64,000 bases of DNA from Peptoniphilus obesi ph1 (GTDB lineage: Bacteria; Bacillota; Clostridia; Tissierellales; Peptoniphilaceae): assembly GCF_000311865.1 (NCBI RefSeq), contig NZ_HE978581.1, forward strand, positions 218,549 through 282,548, written 5' to 3'. Positions 28,656 through 39,110 of this stretch are shown here, piece after piece. Position numbers and translations under genes: made by a program. Positions within the stretch are counted from its first letter, which is position 1, and every line of letters starts with the position of its first letter. Under the pieces are notes generated by a model. That model was not told the DNA's origin. It ran no database searches and was given only the letters and a program-made list of their open reading frames with translations.

Positions 28656-30459
28656 TAGACAAAAATATATTAGAAATTTTTCAATAATTGCTCACATAGA
28701 TCATGGTAAATCTACTTTAGCCGATAGATTAATAGAAGATACTGGACTACTTACAAAAAGAGAAATGGATCAACAAGTTCTTGACTCTATGGATCTTGAA
28801 AGAGAAAGAGGTATAACTATAAAACTAAAGTCTGTAAGACTTATTTATAAAGCTAAAGATGGTCATAAATATACTTTTAATTTAATAGATACTCCTGGTC
28901 ATGTTGACTTTAACTATGAGGTATCAAGATCTTTGGCAGCTTGCGAAGGAGCCTTGGTTGTTGTCGATTCATCTCAAGGTGTCGAAGCACAAACTCTTGC
29001 CAATGTTTACTTAGCAGTTGATCAAGATTTGGAACTTGTTCCTATTTTGAATAAAATTGATCTTCCTAGTGCAAGACCAGACGAAGTAAAAAAAGAAATT
29101 GAAGATATTATTGGAATTGATTGCCAAGATGCTCCTCTTATTTCAGCTAAGAGTGGTATAGGGATAGAAAAAGTTTTAGAAAAAATAATTACTGATATAC
29201 CAGCACCTTCTGGAGATGAGAGTGCTCCTCTTAAAGCTTTAATTTTTGACTCCTACTATGATTCTTATAAGGGTGTAATTTGCTATGTAAGAATCGGTGA
29301 TGGATCTGTTAAAGCTGGCGATATGATAAAAATGTTTTCTAATAATAAAGTATTTGAAGTAGTTGAGGTTGGAGTAACAACTTCTGGTCACTTACCTGTT
29401 GATTCATTAAGAGCCGGAGATGTTGGATACATAGCAGCTAGTATCAAAAATGTTAAAGATGCAAGAGTTGGTGATACTATCACACTTGCAAATAGCAAGG
29501 ATGTTAAACCATATCCTGGTTATAAAAAAGTTGTTCCAATGGTTTATTGCGGAATTTATCCAGGCGAAGGCGAAGAATATACAAATATTAGAGAAGCTCT
29601 TGAAAAATTACAAGTAAATGATGCTGCTTTAGAATTTGAAGCTGAAACTTCAGCAGCTCTTGGTTTTGGTTTTAGATGCGGATTTTTAGGACTGCTTCAT
29701 ATGGAAATCATCCAAGAAAGACTTGAAAGAGAATTTAATTTAAACATGGTTACAACTGCTCCATCTGTTATTTACAGAGTTACAAAGAACGATGGAGAAG
29801 TTATTGAGATACAAAACCCATCAAATTTACCTGAAACTACAGAAATTGCAAAGATGGAAGAACCAATAGTCAGGGCAGAAATTATGACACCAACAGACTA
29901 TGTTGGTGCTGTAATGGAACTTTGCCAAAATAGAAGGGGTAAATTTATAGATATGGTTTACCTTGAAGAAACTAGAGCAAATATAATCTATGATCTTCCT
30001 TTAAATGAAGTTATTTATGACTTTTTTGATGCCCTTAAATCTAAAACAAGAGGCTATGCTTCTTATGATTATGATTTTATAGGATATGAAGAGTCTAAAC
30101 TTGTTAAACTAGATATCTTAATAAATGAAAATCTAGTTGATGCTTTTTCTATAATAGTTCACGAATCTACTGCCTATACTAAAGGAAGAAAAATTTGCGA
30201 AAAATTAAAAGATGTAATACCAAGACATCAATTTGCTGTGCCAATTCAAGCAGCTATACAAAATAAAATTATTGCAAGAGAAACTGTCAGAGCTCTTAGA
30301 AAAGACGTATTGGCAAAATGTTATGGTGGAGATATTTCAAGAAAGAGAAAATTACTTGAAAAACAAAAAGAAGGTAAAAAACGTATGAGAATGGTTGGAG
30401 ATGTTGAAGTTCCACAAGAAGCCTTCTTGACTGTACTAAAATTCGATGAAGAAAATTAA
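28648..30459 (+). CDS. lepA: Elongation factor 4 (LepA)
   Basis: LepA is a ribosomal GTPase that acts on stalled or assembling ribosomes. G1 is AHIDHGKST (about 15-23), with DTPGHVDF and NKIDLP further on. Domains II, III and V are EF-G-like, and the LepA-specific C-terminus ([37 protein letters not shown] region) is intact. The 603-residue length is normal. It overlaps hemW by 14 nt. Confidence 0.98.
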   Translation: MNNRQKYIRNFSIIAHIDHGKSTLADRLIEDTGLLTKREMDQQVLDSMDLERERGITIKLKSVRLIYKAKDGHKYTFNLIDTPGHVDFNYEVSRSLAACEGALVVVDSSQGVEAQTLANVYLAVDQDLELVPILNKIDLPSARPDEVKKEIEDIIGIDCQDAPLISAKSGIGIEKVLEKIITDIPAPSGDESAPLKALIFDSYYDSYKGVICYVRIGDGSVKAGDMIKMFSNNKVFEVVEVGVTTSGHLPVDSLRAGDVGYIAASIKNVKDARVGDTITLANSKDVKPYPGYKKVVPMVYCGIYPGEGEEYTNIREALEKLQVNDAALEFEAETSAALGFGFRCGFLGLLHMEIIQERLEREFNLNMVTTAPSVIYRVTKNDGEVIEIQNPSNLPETTEIAKMEEPIVRAEIMTPTDYVGAVMELCQNRRGKFIDMVYLEETRANIIYDLPLNEVIYDFFDALKSKTRGYASYDYDFIGYEESKLVKLDILINENLVDAFSIIVHESTAYTKGRKICEKLKDVIPRHQFAVPIQAAIQNKIIARETVRALRKDVLAKCYGGDISRKRKLLEKQKEGKKRMRMVGDVEVPQEAFLTVLKFDEEN

Positions 30460-31615
30460 TATTTTAGATAAAATATCTTCTCCTGATAAAGATTTATCTA
30501 TTTATATACACATTCCCTTTTGTATTAAAAGATGTTTTTATTGTGATTTTTGCTCTTCTATTTTAAATAAAGAAAAGGAAGAAGAATATTTTAAATATCT
30601 ATTAAGAGAAATTGATTTATATAAAGAATTTTTAAAAGATAAGGAAATTGTAAGTGTCTTTATTGGTGGAGGAACACCATCTTGCGTAGATTCTAAAAAT
30701 ATTTTAAATATAGTAGATAGGTTAAATAAATATAGTTATTTAAAAAAAGATTTAGAGTTTACTATTGAAGCTAATCCGAATTCTCTTGATTCAAAAAAAT
30801 TAGATGATTATTTGAGCTCCGGGATAAATAGGTTTTCAATAGGAGCCCAATCTTTTAATGATAGTCTTCTTAAAAAAATTGGAAGGATTCATAATAAAAA
30901 ACAAATTATTTCTTCTATAGAGCTTTTAAAAGAAAAAAATATTAAAAATTTTTCTCTAGACCTTATGCTTGGTCTACCTGATCAAAATTTAAAAGATATT
31001 GAAGAGTCTCTTCGTTATATAGAAGATTTAAATCCAAAACATATATCTTATTATTCTTTAATATTAGAAGAAAATACTTATATGTATAAAAACAGAAGTC
31101 TTTTTAATTTTGCTTCTGATACAGAAGATAGAAAAATGTATCATTACCTATTAAAAGGTCTTGATAATTTAAATTTTAAACAGTATGAAATTTCAAACTT
31201 TGCAAAAGATAGATATGAATCTAAACACAATCTAAGATATTGGAGACTAAAAAATTATTTATCTTTTGGAATGAGTGCAGCTTCAAATATAGAAAATATA
31301 AGATTTAAAAATACTGAAAATTTTGACCAATATTTTTCTTCTTTAAAAGACCATAGCTTTCCTATAGAAGATTTTGAGATTTTAGATAAGATTGATAGAA
31401 TAAATGAATATATAATTATGGCACTTAGGTTAAATAAGGGTTTAAATATTGATGAATTTAATAAAAAGTTTGATGAAGACTTTTTTAAATCTTACAAGAA
31501 AGAATTTGACAAAAATACAAAGCTTGGACTTATAAAATTGGATAATAATAATTTGTCCTTAACTAGTCTAGGACTAGATTTTAGTAACCAGGTTGAATTG
31601 GACTTCTTTAAATAA
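30446..31615 (+). CDS. hemW: Radical SAM protein HemW (HemN-like)
   Basis: HemW proteins bind haem and act as haem chaperones rather than coproporphyrinogen oxidases. The radical-SAM cluster cysteines are Cys26, Cys30 and Cys33 in [13 protein letters not shown], with GGGTPS (about 75-80) for SAM. The HemN C-terminal domain follows. It sits after lepA as in most Firmicutes. No haem biosynthesis genes are in the window, so the client is unknown. Confidence 0.93.
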   Translation: MKKINILDKISSPDKDLSIYIHIPFCIKRCFYCDFCSSILNKEKEEEYFKYLLREIDLYKEFLKDKEIVSVFIGGGTPSCVDSKNILNIVDRLNKYSYLKKDLEFTIEANPNSLDSKKLDDYLSSGINRFSIGAQSFNDSLLKKIGRIHNKKQIISSIELLKEKNIKNFSLDLMLGLPDQNLKDIEESLRYIEDLNPKHISYYSLILEENTYMYKNRSLFNFASDTEDRKMYHYLLKGLDNLNFKQYEISNFAKDRYESKHNLRYWRLKNYLSFGMSAASNIENIRFKNTENFDQYFSSLKDHSFPIEDFEILDKIDRINEYIIMALRLNKGLNIDEFNKKFDEDFFKSYKKEFDKNTKLGLIKLDNNNLSLTSLGLDFSNQVELDFFK

Positions 31616-31622
31616 TTTTTTC

Positions 31623-31651
31623 TTGCAAAGACTCTTTATAAATGATAAAAT
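31623..31651 (+). promoter_or_regulatory. Sigma-A promoter of rpsT
   Basis: TTGCAA (31623-31628) and TAAAAT (31646-31651) are 17 bp apart. The leader is about 35 nt and ends in GGAGGTGAT. Confidence 0.7.
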
Positions 31652-31691
31652 ACTAGGAGCCTAAAAAAAAGAATTTGTGGAGGTGATTTAC

Positions 31692-31949
31692 ATGGCAAAT
31701 ATTAAATCAGCTATTAAAAGAATTGAAGTTACAAAAAGAAATACAGATCGTAATAAAAAATTTAGAACTCAAGCTAAATCAGCAATGAGAGATTTTGAAA
31801 AAACTCTTGAAGCAGGTAATGTAGATGAAGCTAGAGAATTATTAAAAACTGTTGATAAAAAATTAAAAGTTGCAGCTAATAAAAATGTTATTTCTAAGAA
31901 GTCAGCTTCTAGAAAAATTTCAAGTCTAGCTAAAAAATTAAATAAATAA
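31692..31949 (+). CDS. rpsT: 30S ribosomal protein S20
   Basis: S20 is a helical protein binding the 5' and 3' minor domains of 16S rRNA. The start is ATG at 31692 after GGAGGTGAT; the first residues MANIKSAIKRI and the basic helical body (KKSASRKISSLAKKLNK) match the family at 85 residues. It has its own promoter and terminator. The spore genes gpr and spoIIP, which separate rpsT from lepA in spore-formers, are missing. Confidence 0.96.
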   Translation: MANIKSAIKRIEVTKRNTDRNKKFRTQAKSAMRDFEKTLEAGNVDEARELLKTVDKKLKVAANKNVISKKSASRKISSLAKKLNK

Positions 31950-31987
31950 TTTACTATGTAATAACTTTTCATTTATTATATAAAATA

Positions 31988-32015
31988 AACCTGAGACTAT
32001 CTCAGGTTCTTTTTA
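31988..32015 (+). terminator. Terminator of rpsT
   Basis: An 8-bp perfect stem (31988-31995 with 32001-32008), 5-nt loop and T-run. It overlaps the end of the convergent holA. Confidence 0.85.
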
Positions 32016-33011
32016 TGCAAATTTATAGATTAATAATTCTAATAATACATCTTTAGATAGGCTTGTTGTCTTAAGAGACCTGTCTGTTTCTAAAATTTCA
32101 GCATGCAATTCGTATAGTTTATCTAGCTCAAAATTCTTAGAAAAAGAACTTATCTTATTAAATTCAAAAGGACTTATCCCCATCCTCTTTTGTATTTCAA
32201 AATTATTATATCCACTTTTTAAAAGACTCTTATAATTAATTAAATTCCTTACCTGCCTACTTATCATAAAAAGTATTTTTTGCGCAGGTTCATTCAAATC
32301 ATGTAAATTTTTATATTCCAAAATAGCCTGTCCCACATTTCTATTTGACAGACAATCAAGAAATCTAAAAACATTAGTATCTATACTTTCAATTATAGAT
32401 GCCTCTATGTCTTCCCTCTTTATTTGGGGGCTTTCAGACAAAGAAAATAACTTATCCATCTCATTTTTAAGATCATATAAATTCACTTCTATGTTTCTAG
32501 AATTGTAACTAGACTTATTTATAAAATAAGATAGGTCTGAATTATTTATTTCATAACCTTTTAATTTAAAATATTGGCTGGCAAATCTTATTACTTCCTG
32601 ACCTTTTAATTTTGGAAATTCAATATTTCTATTTTTCTTTTTAAAATATTTAAAAAATTTTCTCTTTTTATCCAACTCATCTTCAAGATCTAAAAAAATC
32701 ACAATAACAAAATCTGCAAGCTTATCTAAAATTTCATAGAATGAATCATCAACCTTTAGGGAAAAATTTTTTATATTTTTCACTATAATAACTTTTTTAT
32801 CATCAAAAACAGGCAAAGTTTCAACAGAGTTGATAAAATCTTCGAGCTCAATTTGGTCTCCATTTAAGCTCAATAAATTTATGTTCCTAAAATCTTTTTT
32901 TAAATATTTTTTTATAATATATTCGCTAGTATTTCTTAAAAGCAGCTTTTCGTAGCCATAAAATAAGTAGGCTCCGCTAATCTCTTCCTTGTAAATTTGT
33001 CTGTAATTCAA
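32013..33011 (-). CDS. holA: DNA polymerase III delta subunit
   Basis: Delta opens the sliding clamp within the clamp-loader complex. The sequence shows the HolA fold: an AAA+-like N-terminal domain without a functional P-loop (LFYGYEKLLLRNTSEYI; here YLFYGYEKLLL), a middle helical part and the C-terminal collar with ARQVRNLI-like SRQVRNLINYKSL. The frame is open from TTG at 33023, but GGTGAT lies just before TTG at 33011, which gives MNYRQIYKE. It overlaps the end of comEC by 35 nt, the usual comEC-holA pair. Confidence 0.92.
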   Translation of the reverse strand: MNYRQIYKEEISGAYLFYGYEKLLLRNTSEYIIKKYLKKDFRNINLLSLNGDQIELEDFINSVETLPVFDDKKVIIVKNIKNFSLKVDDSFYEILDKLADFVIVIFLDLEDELDKKRKFFKYFKKKNRNIEFPKLKGQEVIRFASQYFKLKGYEINNSDLSYFINKSSYNSRNIEVNLYDLKNEMDKLFSLSESPQIKREDIEASIIESIDTNVFRFLDCLSNRNVGQAILEYKNLHDLNEPAQKILFMISRQVRNLINYKSLLKSGYNNFEIQKRMGISPFEFNKISSFSKNFELDKLYELHAEILETDRSLKTTSLSKDVLLELLIYKFA

Positions 33012-35274
33012 AATAATCACCAAACTTAAGTAAAAATATTAATAATAAAATTATATAAATTGCCATATAGTAAATAAATCTATAATTTTTTTGATCATAG
33101 CTAGTAAAGTAAATTTTTCCGTCTCTTATTTGCAGGCTAATCATACCATTTTTATTTGTAGACTTATATTTTACATTGTTGTCTTCTAAAGTTTTTAAAA
33201 CTTCCTCGTGAGGATGCCCATAAGAATTTTCAAAGCCAGCACTAATTGTTGCATATCTTGGCTTAAGTCTTTTTATAAAATCTTCATTTGTTGAAGTTTT
33301 AGAACCGTGGTGAGCAACTTTTAAAAGGTCTGCTTCTGTCTTTAGATTTTCTTCTACTTTAGAGCTTATATCTCCTGTAAATAAAGTCTTAAAATTTTTA
33401 TGATTTAAAATAAATACCAAAGATTTATCATTAGCATCTGTAACTTCTGTGCCTTCTTTTCTATCGCTTAAAACTTCTATATAATTATTTTTATCAATTT
33501 TTAAAATGTCATTTTTATTAAGCAAATAAGTATCTATTCCCCTGCTCTTTAATAAATTTAAATAGGGATTATCTTCTATATAAGAAACAAAAACTTTATC
33601 AATATTTACATGATCAATTATATCAAATAAACCATCAACATGGTCCTCATCGAAATGAGAAATAAATAGGTAGTCTATATTTTTAATAGACCTGGATTTT
33701 AAATAATTAAGTGTGTAAATCTTTCCTGGCCTGTAATTTTCATTTAAAGATCCCCCAGTATCTACCATAATAGTTTTATTTTTCGTCCTTATAATGGTTG
33801 AATCTCCTTGGTTTACATATATAAAATCCATCCTAAAATAATTTTGATTTTCTAAAATTAAGTAAGTAAAGTTAAATAAGCTTACCAATACGAAGGCATA
33901 AAAAATGCTTTTTAAAAATTTATTATATTTAAGAAAAGAATCTTTATTATATGCGAAAAATACAAATAAATAGTAAATAACAAGAATGCTAAGTCTATTT
34001 ATAGACCCACTAATATTTATAAATGAAATTTTATTTATAAATTCTATTAAAAAATTAGAAATATTTAATAGCAGGTCCACGCTGGCAGAAATTATAATTG
34101 CAAAAGGGCTAAATATCACCATAACTATTGATAAAACTATCGATAAAGTTATTAAAGGCACTATAAAAATATTGGAAATAATAGATAAAATTGAATACTG
34201 GCTAAAAAAATATAAACATATCGGAGTTATCATTATTGAGATTGCAATCGATAAGGCCAAGGATTTATTAGATAATTTACTGGGCAGTGCCAAATAAATT
34301 GGTCTATATAATAAAAGAATTCCTGCCACTGAGAAAAAACTCAATAAAAAAGATGCAGATAATATTGCATATGGATTAAAAATAAGTATAAGGATAGCAC
34401 TCGCTAGTAAAGCATCAAACTTATCTATTTTTCTTTTACTAATAAAAGAATAAAAAGTTATTAGAATCATTATATAGGCTCTTAAGGCTCCAAATGGCAT
34501 TGATGATAAATATATATAGAAAAAAATCAAAAAAGCTGCTAGTCCAAATCTAAGTTTTTTAGATAGGGAAAGTTTTTTTAATATAAAATTTATCAGAGCA
34601 AAAAGCACTCCAATATGTAGACCAGACATGGCAAGAATATGAGAAATACCAGCCTGCCTATAATTATCTTTTAAATTAGGGTCCATATAATCAGTGTTGG
34701 CTAATAAAATTGATGCCATGGTGTTTTTATTTTTATCATTTAAATAAGAAAGACTTTTTAAAGTGCGGTCTCTAAATAATTCCTTTAACTCGCCCAGTTT
34801 TGATCTTGATTTTATAGATAAACTTTCTTCATATAATGTGTAGTCGATTTTATTAGACTTTAAATAAGATTTATAATCAAAGTCAAAATCATTGAACTTC
34901 CCCATGGGTCTTTTTACTCTTGCCTTTAAAGAAAATTTATCTCCTAATTTTAAATTCTCATCACTATATAACAAATAATAATTAAATTTATTATCTCTTA
35001 TTATGTATTTATTCTCATTGCTGATACTATTTTCAACAACTTGCCCTCTTATAGAAATTTCTTCACTATTTATAATATTTCTATTTCTAAAATTTGTTGA
35101 AATAAATCCAAGGAAAAGAAATATCAAACTTAAACTTATCAGTTTGAATTTTTTCGAGCTTTTAAAATAAAAAAATATAAAGAATCCAAAAGCTAATAAA
35201 GATAAGTAAGAAGATATTTTTATTATACTAGCTATAAAAATTCCAAGTAAAAATGATAAGAGTAAGTAAATCAT
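32977..35274 (-). CDS. comEC: ComEC/Rec2 DNA-uptake channel protein
   Basis: ComEC carries transforming DNA across the membrane and probably degrades one strand. The protein has N-terminal membrane helices and a DUF4131-like soluble part (to about residue 200), the Competence domain with AGISHILAMSGLHIGVLF, many transmembrane helices, and a C-terminal metallo-beta-lactamase domain (HFDEDHVDGL and AHHGSKTS). The longest frame starts at 35319, but ATG at 35274 follows GAGGTGG and begins with a hydrophobic MIYLLLSFLLG. At 765 residues it is full length, so competence is possible; comEA is not in the window. Confidence 0.94.
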   Translation of the reverse strand: MIYLLLSFLLGIFIASIIKISSYLSLLAFGFFIFFYFKSSKKFKLISLSLIFLFLGFISTNFRNRNIINSEEISIRGQVVENSISNENKYIIRDNKFNYYLLYSDENLKLGDKFSLKARVKRPMGKFNDFDFDYKSYLKSNKIDYTLYEESLSIKSRSKLGELKELFRDRTLKSLSYLNDKNKNTMASILLANTDYMDPNLKDNYRQAGISHILAMSGLHIGVLFALINFILKKLSLSKKLRFGLAAFLIFFYIYLSSMPFGALRAYIMILITFYSFISKRKIDKFDALLASAILILIFNPYAILSASFLLSFFSVAGILLLYRPIYLALPSKLSNKSLALSIAISIMITPICLYFFSQYSILSIISNIFIVPLITLSIVLSIVMVIFSPFAIIISASVDLLLNISNFLIEFINKISFINISGSINRLSILVIYYLFVFFAYNKDSFLKYNKFLKSIFYAFVLVSLFNFTYLILENQNYFRMDFIYVNQGDSTIIRTKNKTIMVDTGGSLNENYRPGKIYTLNYLKSRSIKNIDYLFISHFDEDHVDGLFDIIDHVNIDKVFVSYIEDNPYLNLLKSRGIDTYLLNKNDILKIDKNNYIEVLSDRKEGTEVTDANDKSLVFILNHKNFKTLFTGDISSKVEENLKTEADLLKVAHHGSKTSTNEDFIKRLKPRYATISAGFENSYGHPHEEVLKTLEDNNVKYKSTNKNGMISLQIRDGKIYFTSYDQKNYRFIYYMAIYIILLLIFLLKFGDYFELQTNLQGRD

Positions 35275-35369
35275 ATGCCACCTCAGATTAATTATATTAA
35301 AGGCCTTGATATTTAACAAGAAGGCTTATTGTGATAAAATAATATTTATCAATTGATTAGGAGTTAACA

Positions 35370-36707
35370 ATGAATAAATTATATATAGATTACCCATACA
35401 AAAAAATAAATAAAACAGAAATTAAAAAAACAATAGAGGAAAAAGGATCTCTTTATAAAAGTCCTAAAAATACTATAATTTTTCTAGGCAATGATAAACT
35501 TGAATCTGATAAATTTCAAATAAATTCAGACCAAGTTGAATATCTAATAAGAGATGGAGAGATTTTTTATAGAGTTGATGAAGATTATATTGAAGAAACA
35601 ATTGATTATGACCACAGACTTGACATCATGCAAGAAAATCTTGCTAATGCTCTGGTAAGACTTTGCATAAAAAGAATCAGCGATTTAAAAATTGAATCTT
35701 TTAAAATTTCTTCTAAAGAAAATAAAATAATCTTAGATAGCAATGATGTTTCTTATAAAAATATAAGTGATATTGAAAATTTAGCCAGCTACATATGCTT
35801 TGCTAATTTAAAAGTAGAAAATGAAGATGGAAAAATTTCACTTGATGGCTATGGATCAATAGACTACCAAGGTCCTTGCCTTGAAAGAACTGGCGAACTT
35901 GGTCTTATAAAAATAGTAAATCTAGATAAAAATCAAGAAAATAAAATTGAATTGAGCCTAGTTGCAGGTCAAAGAGCTTTGGATGATTATAGAGAAAAAT
36001 CTAAACTCATTAGCAATCTTAAAAATATTTTATTCGTAGAAAATGAAGAAGATATATTTTCCCAAGTTAAAAATCTTAAATCTAAATCAAATTTCAATAA
36101 AGTTTCTACTGTAGATGAAGAAGATTCGAATGAAAAAACTAAAAAACAAGAAAATAAGATAGAAAAAAATGAAATTTCTAAAAATTTAAATGAAAACCCT
36201 TTAGAAAATAAGGAAAATCCTATTTTAAAAACTGAAAAATCTAAAGAAAATTTAAATCATGAAAATAAATTAGAAAATCAAGATGAAAAGCTTGAAGAAA
36301 ATCAGAATAAAGAAATTCACAAAGATGAAGATGAGCAAGCATCCCATCTAGAACTTATAGAAAGTTTTAAAAATATGTCTACCCTAGTTGGAGATAATAG
36401 GTATATATACAAAATTTTCAAAGATATGCCTTTAAAAGAAATAAAAGAAATTTCAAATAAAATAATGAAAGAAAAAAATTATATTCAAATATATGGTCTA
36501 GAAAATTTTGATGAATCTCAATTAATAGTTACAAGATCTCAAAATATAAATATCAACTTAAAAGAAATAAGCAATGATATTAGTAAAAAAGTTCCAATCA
36601 AGGGCTTTGGCAATATGTACCAAATTGTAGCAAATGTTAAAACTCAAAATCTTGCAAGAGCCATGGAGGCATTTTTAATTAATATAAAAAATGAAACAGA
36701 AAAATAA
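35370..36707 (+). CDS. Divergent AlaX/AlaRS editing-like protein with lost zinc ligands
   Basis: The order of parts resembles AlaRS editing plus C-terminal domains. Residues 75-235 align with the AlaX domain: DYDHRLDIMQENLANALV, then CLERTGELGLIKIV, then SLVAGQRALDDYREK. In AlaX the zinc site is HxxxH plus CxxxH; here these positions are Asn90/Ala94 and Tyr166/Cys170, so zinc binding and Ala-tRNA editing are probably lost. Residues 235-325 are a Lys/Glu/Asn-rich, probably disordered linker. Residues 328-445 resemble the C-Ala/DHHA1 domain, with IKGFGNMYQIVANVK where GGKGGG is usual. The gene is divergent from comEC with AGGAG before ATG. A role in tRNA binding or as a regulator is inference. 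Confidence 0.7.
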   Translation: MNKLYIDYPYKKINKTEIKKTIEEKGSLYKSPKNTIIFLGNDKLESDKFQINSDQVEYLIRDGEIFYRVDEDYIEETIDYDHRLDIMQENLANALVRLCIKRISDLKIESFKISSKENKIILDSNDVSYKNISDIENLASYICFANLKVENEDGKISLDGYGSIDYQGPCLERTGELGLIKIVNLDKNQENKIELSLVAGQRALDDYREKSKLISNLKNILFVENEEDIFSQVKNLKSKSNFNKVSTVDEEDSNEKTKKQENKIEKNEISKNLNENPLENKENPILKTEKSKENLNHENKLENQDEKLEENQNKEIHKDEDEQASHLELIESFKNMSTLVGDNRYIYKIFKDMPLKEIKEISNKIMKEKNYIQIYGLENFDESQLIVTRSQNININLKEISNDISKKVPIKGFGNMYQIVANVKTQNLARAMEAFLINIKNETEK

Positions 36708-36740
36708 AAGAAGTTGCACAAAAACAACTTCTTTTTTCTT
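36706..36740 (+). terminator. Terminator between the AlaX-like gene and thrB
   Basis: A 10-bp stem (36707-36716 with 36725-36734), 8-nt loop and T-run. It lies between two convergent genes and its A-rich left flank may let it serve both. Confidence 0.82.
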
Positions 36741-37585
36741 TACCTTAGTATGTAAGCTCCATCATTATCAACTTCTAAGTTGATCGCCCTCCACTTAGCC
36801 TTAGTTTCTAAATTATCAAAGGCTGTATCTATATTTTTATTATTAGAATCTGAAATAACAAGAAGACTTGATCCAGCTCCTGATATAAATAAAACTGATT
36901 CATTTTTATTTGCAATTTCTTTAAGCATGTCATAATCTTCAATCAAAACTTTTCTATAAGGTTCGTGAATATAATCTTTGGCAGACTTTCTTAACATATC
37001 CATATCCCCTATTCTCATAGCTTGAAAGATTAGATTTGACTTAGCTATATTAGAAATTGCATGGTCTAAACTCAATGTATCTTTTACGGCTCTTCTTGCT
37101 AGTTTAGTTTCCATAGCAAAGTCAGCAACAAGCAAGGTGAATTTAAATTTTTCTGAAACTTCTGCCTTATAATAAACAAGTCCATCATCATAAGATGCAC
37201 AAACTAGCCCACCAAGAAAGGCCGGAAGAACATTGTCTGGGTGGCCTTCAATCCTTGTAGCATATTCTAATAATTTTTGCTTTTCTAAGTTTAAATTAGA
37301 AAACTCATTTGCAAATAATAAGGCTGCATCAATGCAGGTTGCAGAACTTCCAAGACCCCTTGTCATAGGAACATTAGCATCGACTGTGATTTTTAGCTTT
37401 GGTGCTTCTAAATTATTTTCCTTATAAAAAAATTCTACAGTTTTATACATTAGCGATTCTTTATCTTCTTCAGACATAAAATCTGTTTCTTCAAAATGAA
37501 AGTCATTATAAAGCTTAAATGCCATGCCCATACAGTCATAACCTGGGCCTAAATTTGCACTTGTTCCAGGAACTCTTACTATCAA
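36740..37585 (-). CDS. thrB: Homoserine kinase
   Basis: A GHMP kinase that phosphorylates L-homoserine for threonine synthesis. The GHMP ATP motif is RGLGSSATCIDAAL (about 75-88). The N-terminal VPGTSANLGPGYDCMG and the C-terminal ISGAGSSLLVI also fit the family. The start is TTG at 37585 after AAAGGAG and overlaps the thrC stop by 4 nt (TTGA). At 281 residues it is slightly short but complete. Confidence 0.96.
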   Translation of the reverse strand: MIVRVPGTSANLGPGYDCMGMAFKLYNDFHFEETDFMSEEDKESLMYKTVEFFYKENNLEAPKLKITVDANVPMTRGLGSSATCIDAALLFANEFSNLNLEKQKLLEYATRIEGHPDNVLPAFLGGLVCASYDDGLVYYKAEVSEKFKFTLLVADFAMETKLARRAVKDTLSLDHAISNIAKSNLIFQAMRIGDMDMLRKSAKDYIHEPYRKVLIEDYDMLKEIANKNESVLFISGAGSSLLVISDSNNKNIDTAFDNLETKAKWRAINLEVDNDGAYILR

Positions 37586-39033
37586 TTTATAATCTCCTTT
37601 ATTATCTTCTTAATTTCACTTTTATCAACACTATAATTTTGTTTTTCTTTTTTATTTAAAATTTCCTTAAATCTCTTGTCAGCTAAAATATTTGTAGCCT
37701 TTTCTAAGCAATCAATCGCATCTAATTGGTCATTGTAGTCTATGCCAAGTGCTTGATTAGTAGAATGAGCAAATTTAAAAGCAGAAGCAGTTGATGCAAG
37801 CATAACTTTTTCATCGTGGTCTTTTAAGTATTCATTGGCTGCAAGGCTTGCAACTGCTGTGTGAGTATCTATTAGATAATTATATTTATCATAAACTCTT
37901 TTTATTTCTTTTAGAGTATCCTCATCATCAAAAGAATAGGCATAGATTGACTTTAATTTATCTTTATCAACCCTATACTCCCCTTTTTCTTTAAGATCTT
38001 CCATAAGTTTTTTAACAATTTCAGGATCTTCGCCTAATTGATAATATAAAAATCTTTCAAGGTTTGAAGATACTAAAATATCCATGGAAGGCGAATTTGT
38101 TATATAAAAATCTCTTTTAATATTGTAGACACCAGTGTTAATAAAATCTGTTAAAACATTGTTTTTATTAGAAGCACAAATTAAATTATTAATCTTAAGT
38201 CCCATCTTGCGTGCTAAAAAAGCAGCCAAGATATTTCCAAAGTTTCCAGTTGGAACACAAACAGAAACTTTATCTTTCTCTTTAATTTTTTCTTCTTTTA
38301 AAAGAGTATTATAAGTATAAAAATAATATACAATTTGTGGAACCAATCTTGCTATATTTATAGAGTTTGCTGAGGATAAGATATATCCTTTTTCATCAAG
38401 ATATTCTTTAAATTCCTTATCATTAAATATAAGTTTTAAATTTGATTGTGCATCATCAAAATTACCCTCAATCCCAACTGCATAAGTATTATTGCCATCG
38501 ACAGATGTCATTTGTCTTTTTTGGATTTCACTTATCCCCTTGTTCGGATAAAATACAATTATTTTTGTCCTATCAACATTTTTAAATCCATAAAGAGCTG
38601 CAGATCCAGTATCTCCAGATGTTGCAGTTAATATTAAAATATCCTTGTCTATATTTTTATTTTTAAGCGCTAGACTTATTAGTCTTGGTAAAAGACTTAG
38701 GGCAAAATCTTTAAAGGCAAAAGTTTGTCCATGAAATAATTCCATATAAAAAATATCATCTAAATCTTTTATTGGAAGAATATCTTTTTCAAAACTTTCA
38801 TAGGCTAAATCTATTTGTTCAAATAAGTCTTTTTTATCTATATCATCAAATATGTTAGATATTATTTTTTTTGCATAATCTGTATATTGAAAATTTTCTA
38901 TTTCATCTTTTATAAAACTTATTTTTTCTAATTTTTCTGGAATGTAAAGGCCACCATCATCACTAAGTCCCTTCATCAAAGCATCAAAGCTTGAACTTAA
39001 TTTTGAACTGCCTCTTGTACTTAAGTAATTCAT
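37582..39033 (-). CDS. thrC: Threonine synthase
   Basis: This PLP enzyme converts O-phosphohomoserine to threonine. The PLP lysine lies in QTFAFKDFAL (about residue 105) and the phosphate loop is PTGNFGNILAAF. The N-terminal YLSTRGSS and the C-terminal STASAFKF are family features of the long fungal/enterobacterial type. The frame is open from 39078, but ATG at 39033 follows GGGAGG directly. It is the first gene of thrC-thrB; no homoserine dehydrogenase or T-box is nearby. Confidence 0.96.
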   Translation of the reverse strand: MNYLSTRGSSKLSSSFDALMKGLSDDGGLYIPEKLEKISFIKDEIENFQYTDYAKKIISNIFDDIDKKDLFEQIDLAYESFEKDILPIKDLDDIFYMELFHGQTFAFKDFALSLLPRLISLALKNKNIDKDILILTATSGDTGSAALYGFKNVDRTKIIVFYPNKGISEIQKRQMTSVDGNNTYAVGIEGNFDDAQSNLKLIFNDKEFKEYLDEKGYILSSANSINIARLVPQIVYYFYTYNTLLKEEKIKEKDKVSVCVPTGNFGNILAAFLARKMGLKINNLICASNKNNVLTDFINTGVYNIKRDFYITNSPSMDILVSSNLERFLYYQLGEDPEIVKKLMEDLKEKGEYRVDKDKLKSIYAYSFDDEDTLKEIKRVYDKYNYLIDTHTAVASLAANEYLKDHDEKVMLASTASAFKFAHSTNQALGIDYNDQLDAIDCLEKATNILADKRFKEILNKKEKQNYSVDKSEIKKIIKEIIN

Positions 39034-39080
39034 TCTTTTCCTCCCATAAATATTAAATTTATAGTTACTGTATTTCATTT

Positions 39081-39110
39081 ATTTTACTACAAGCTAGTTA
39101 CTTTTATCAA
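39081..39110 (-). promoter_or_regulatory. Candidate promoter of thrC-thrB
   Basis: TTGATA (39105-39110) and TAAAAT (39081-39086) are 18 bp apart on the minus strand. The leader of some 40 nt is too short for a T-box or attenuator. Confidence 0.5.
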
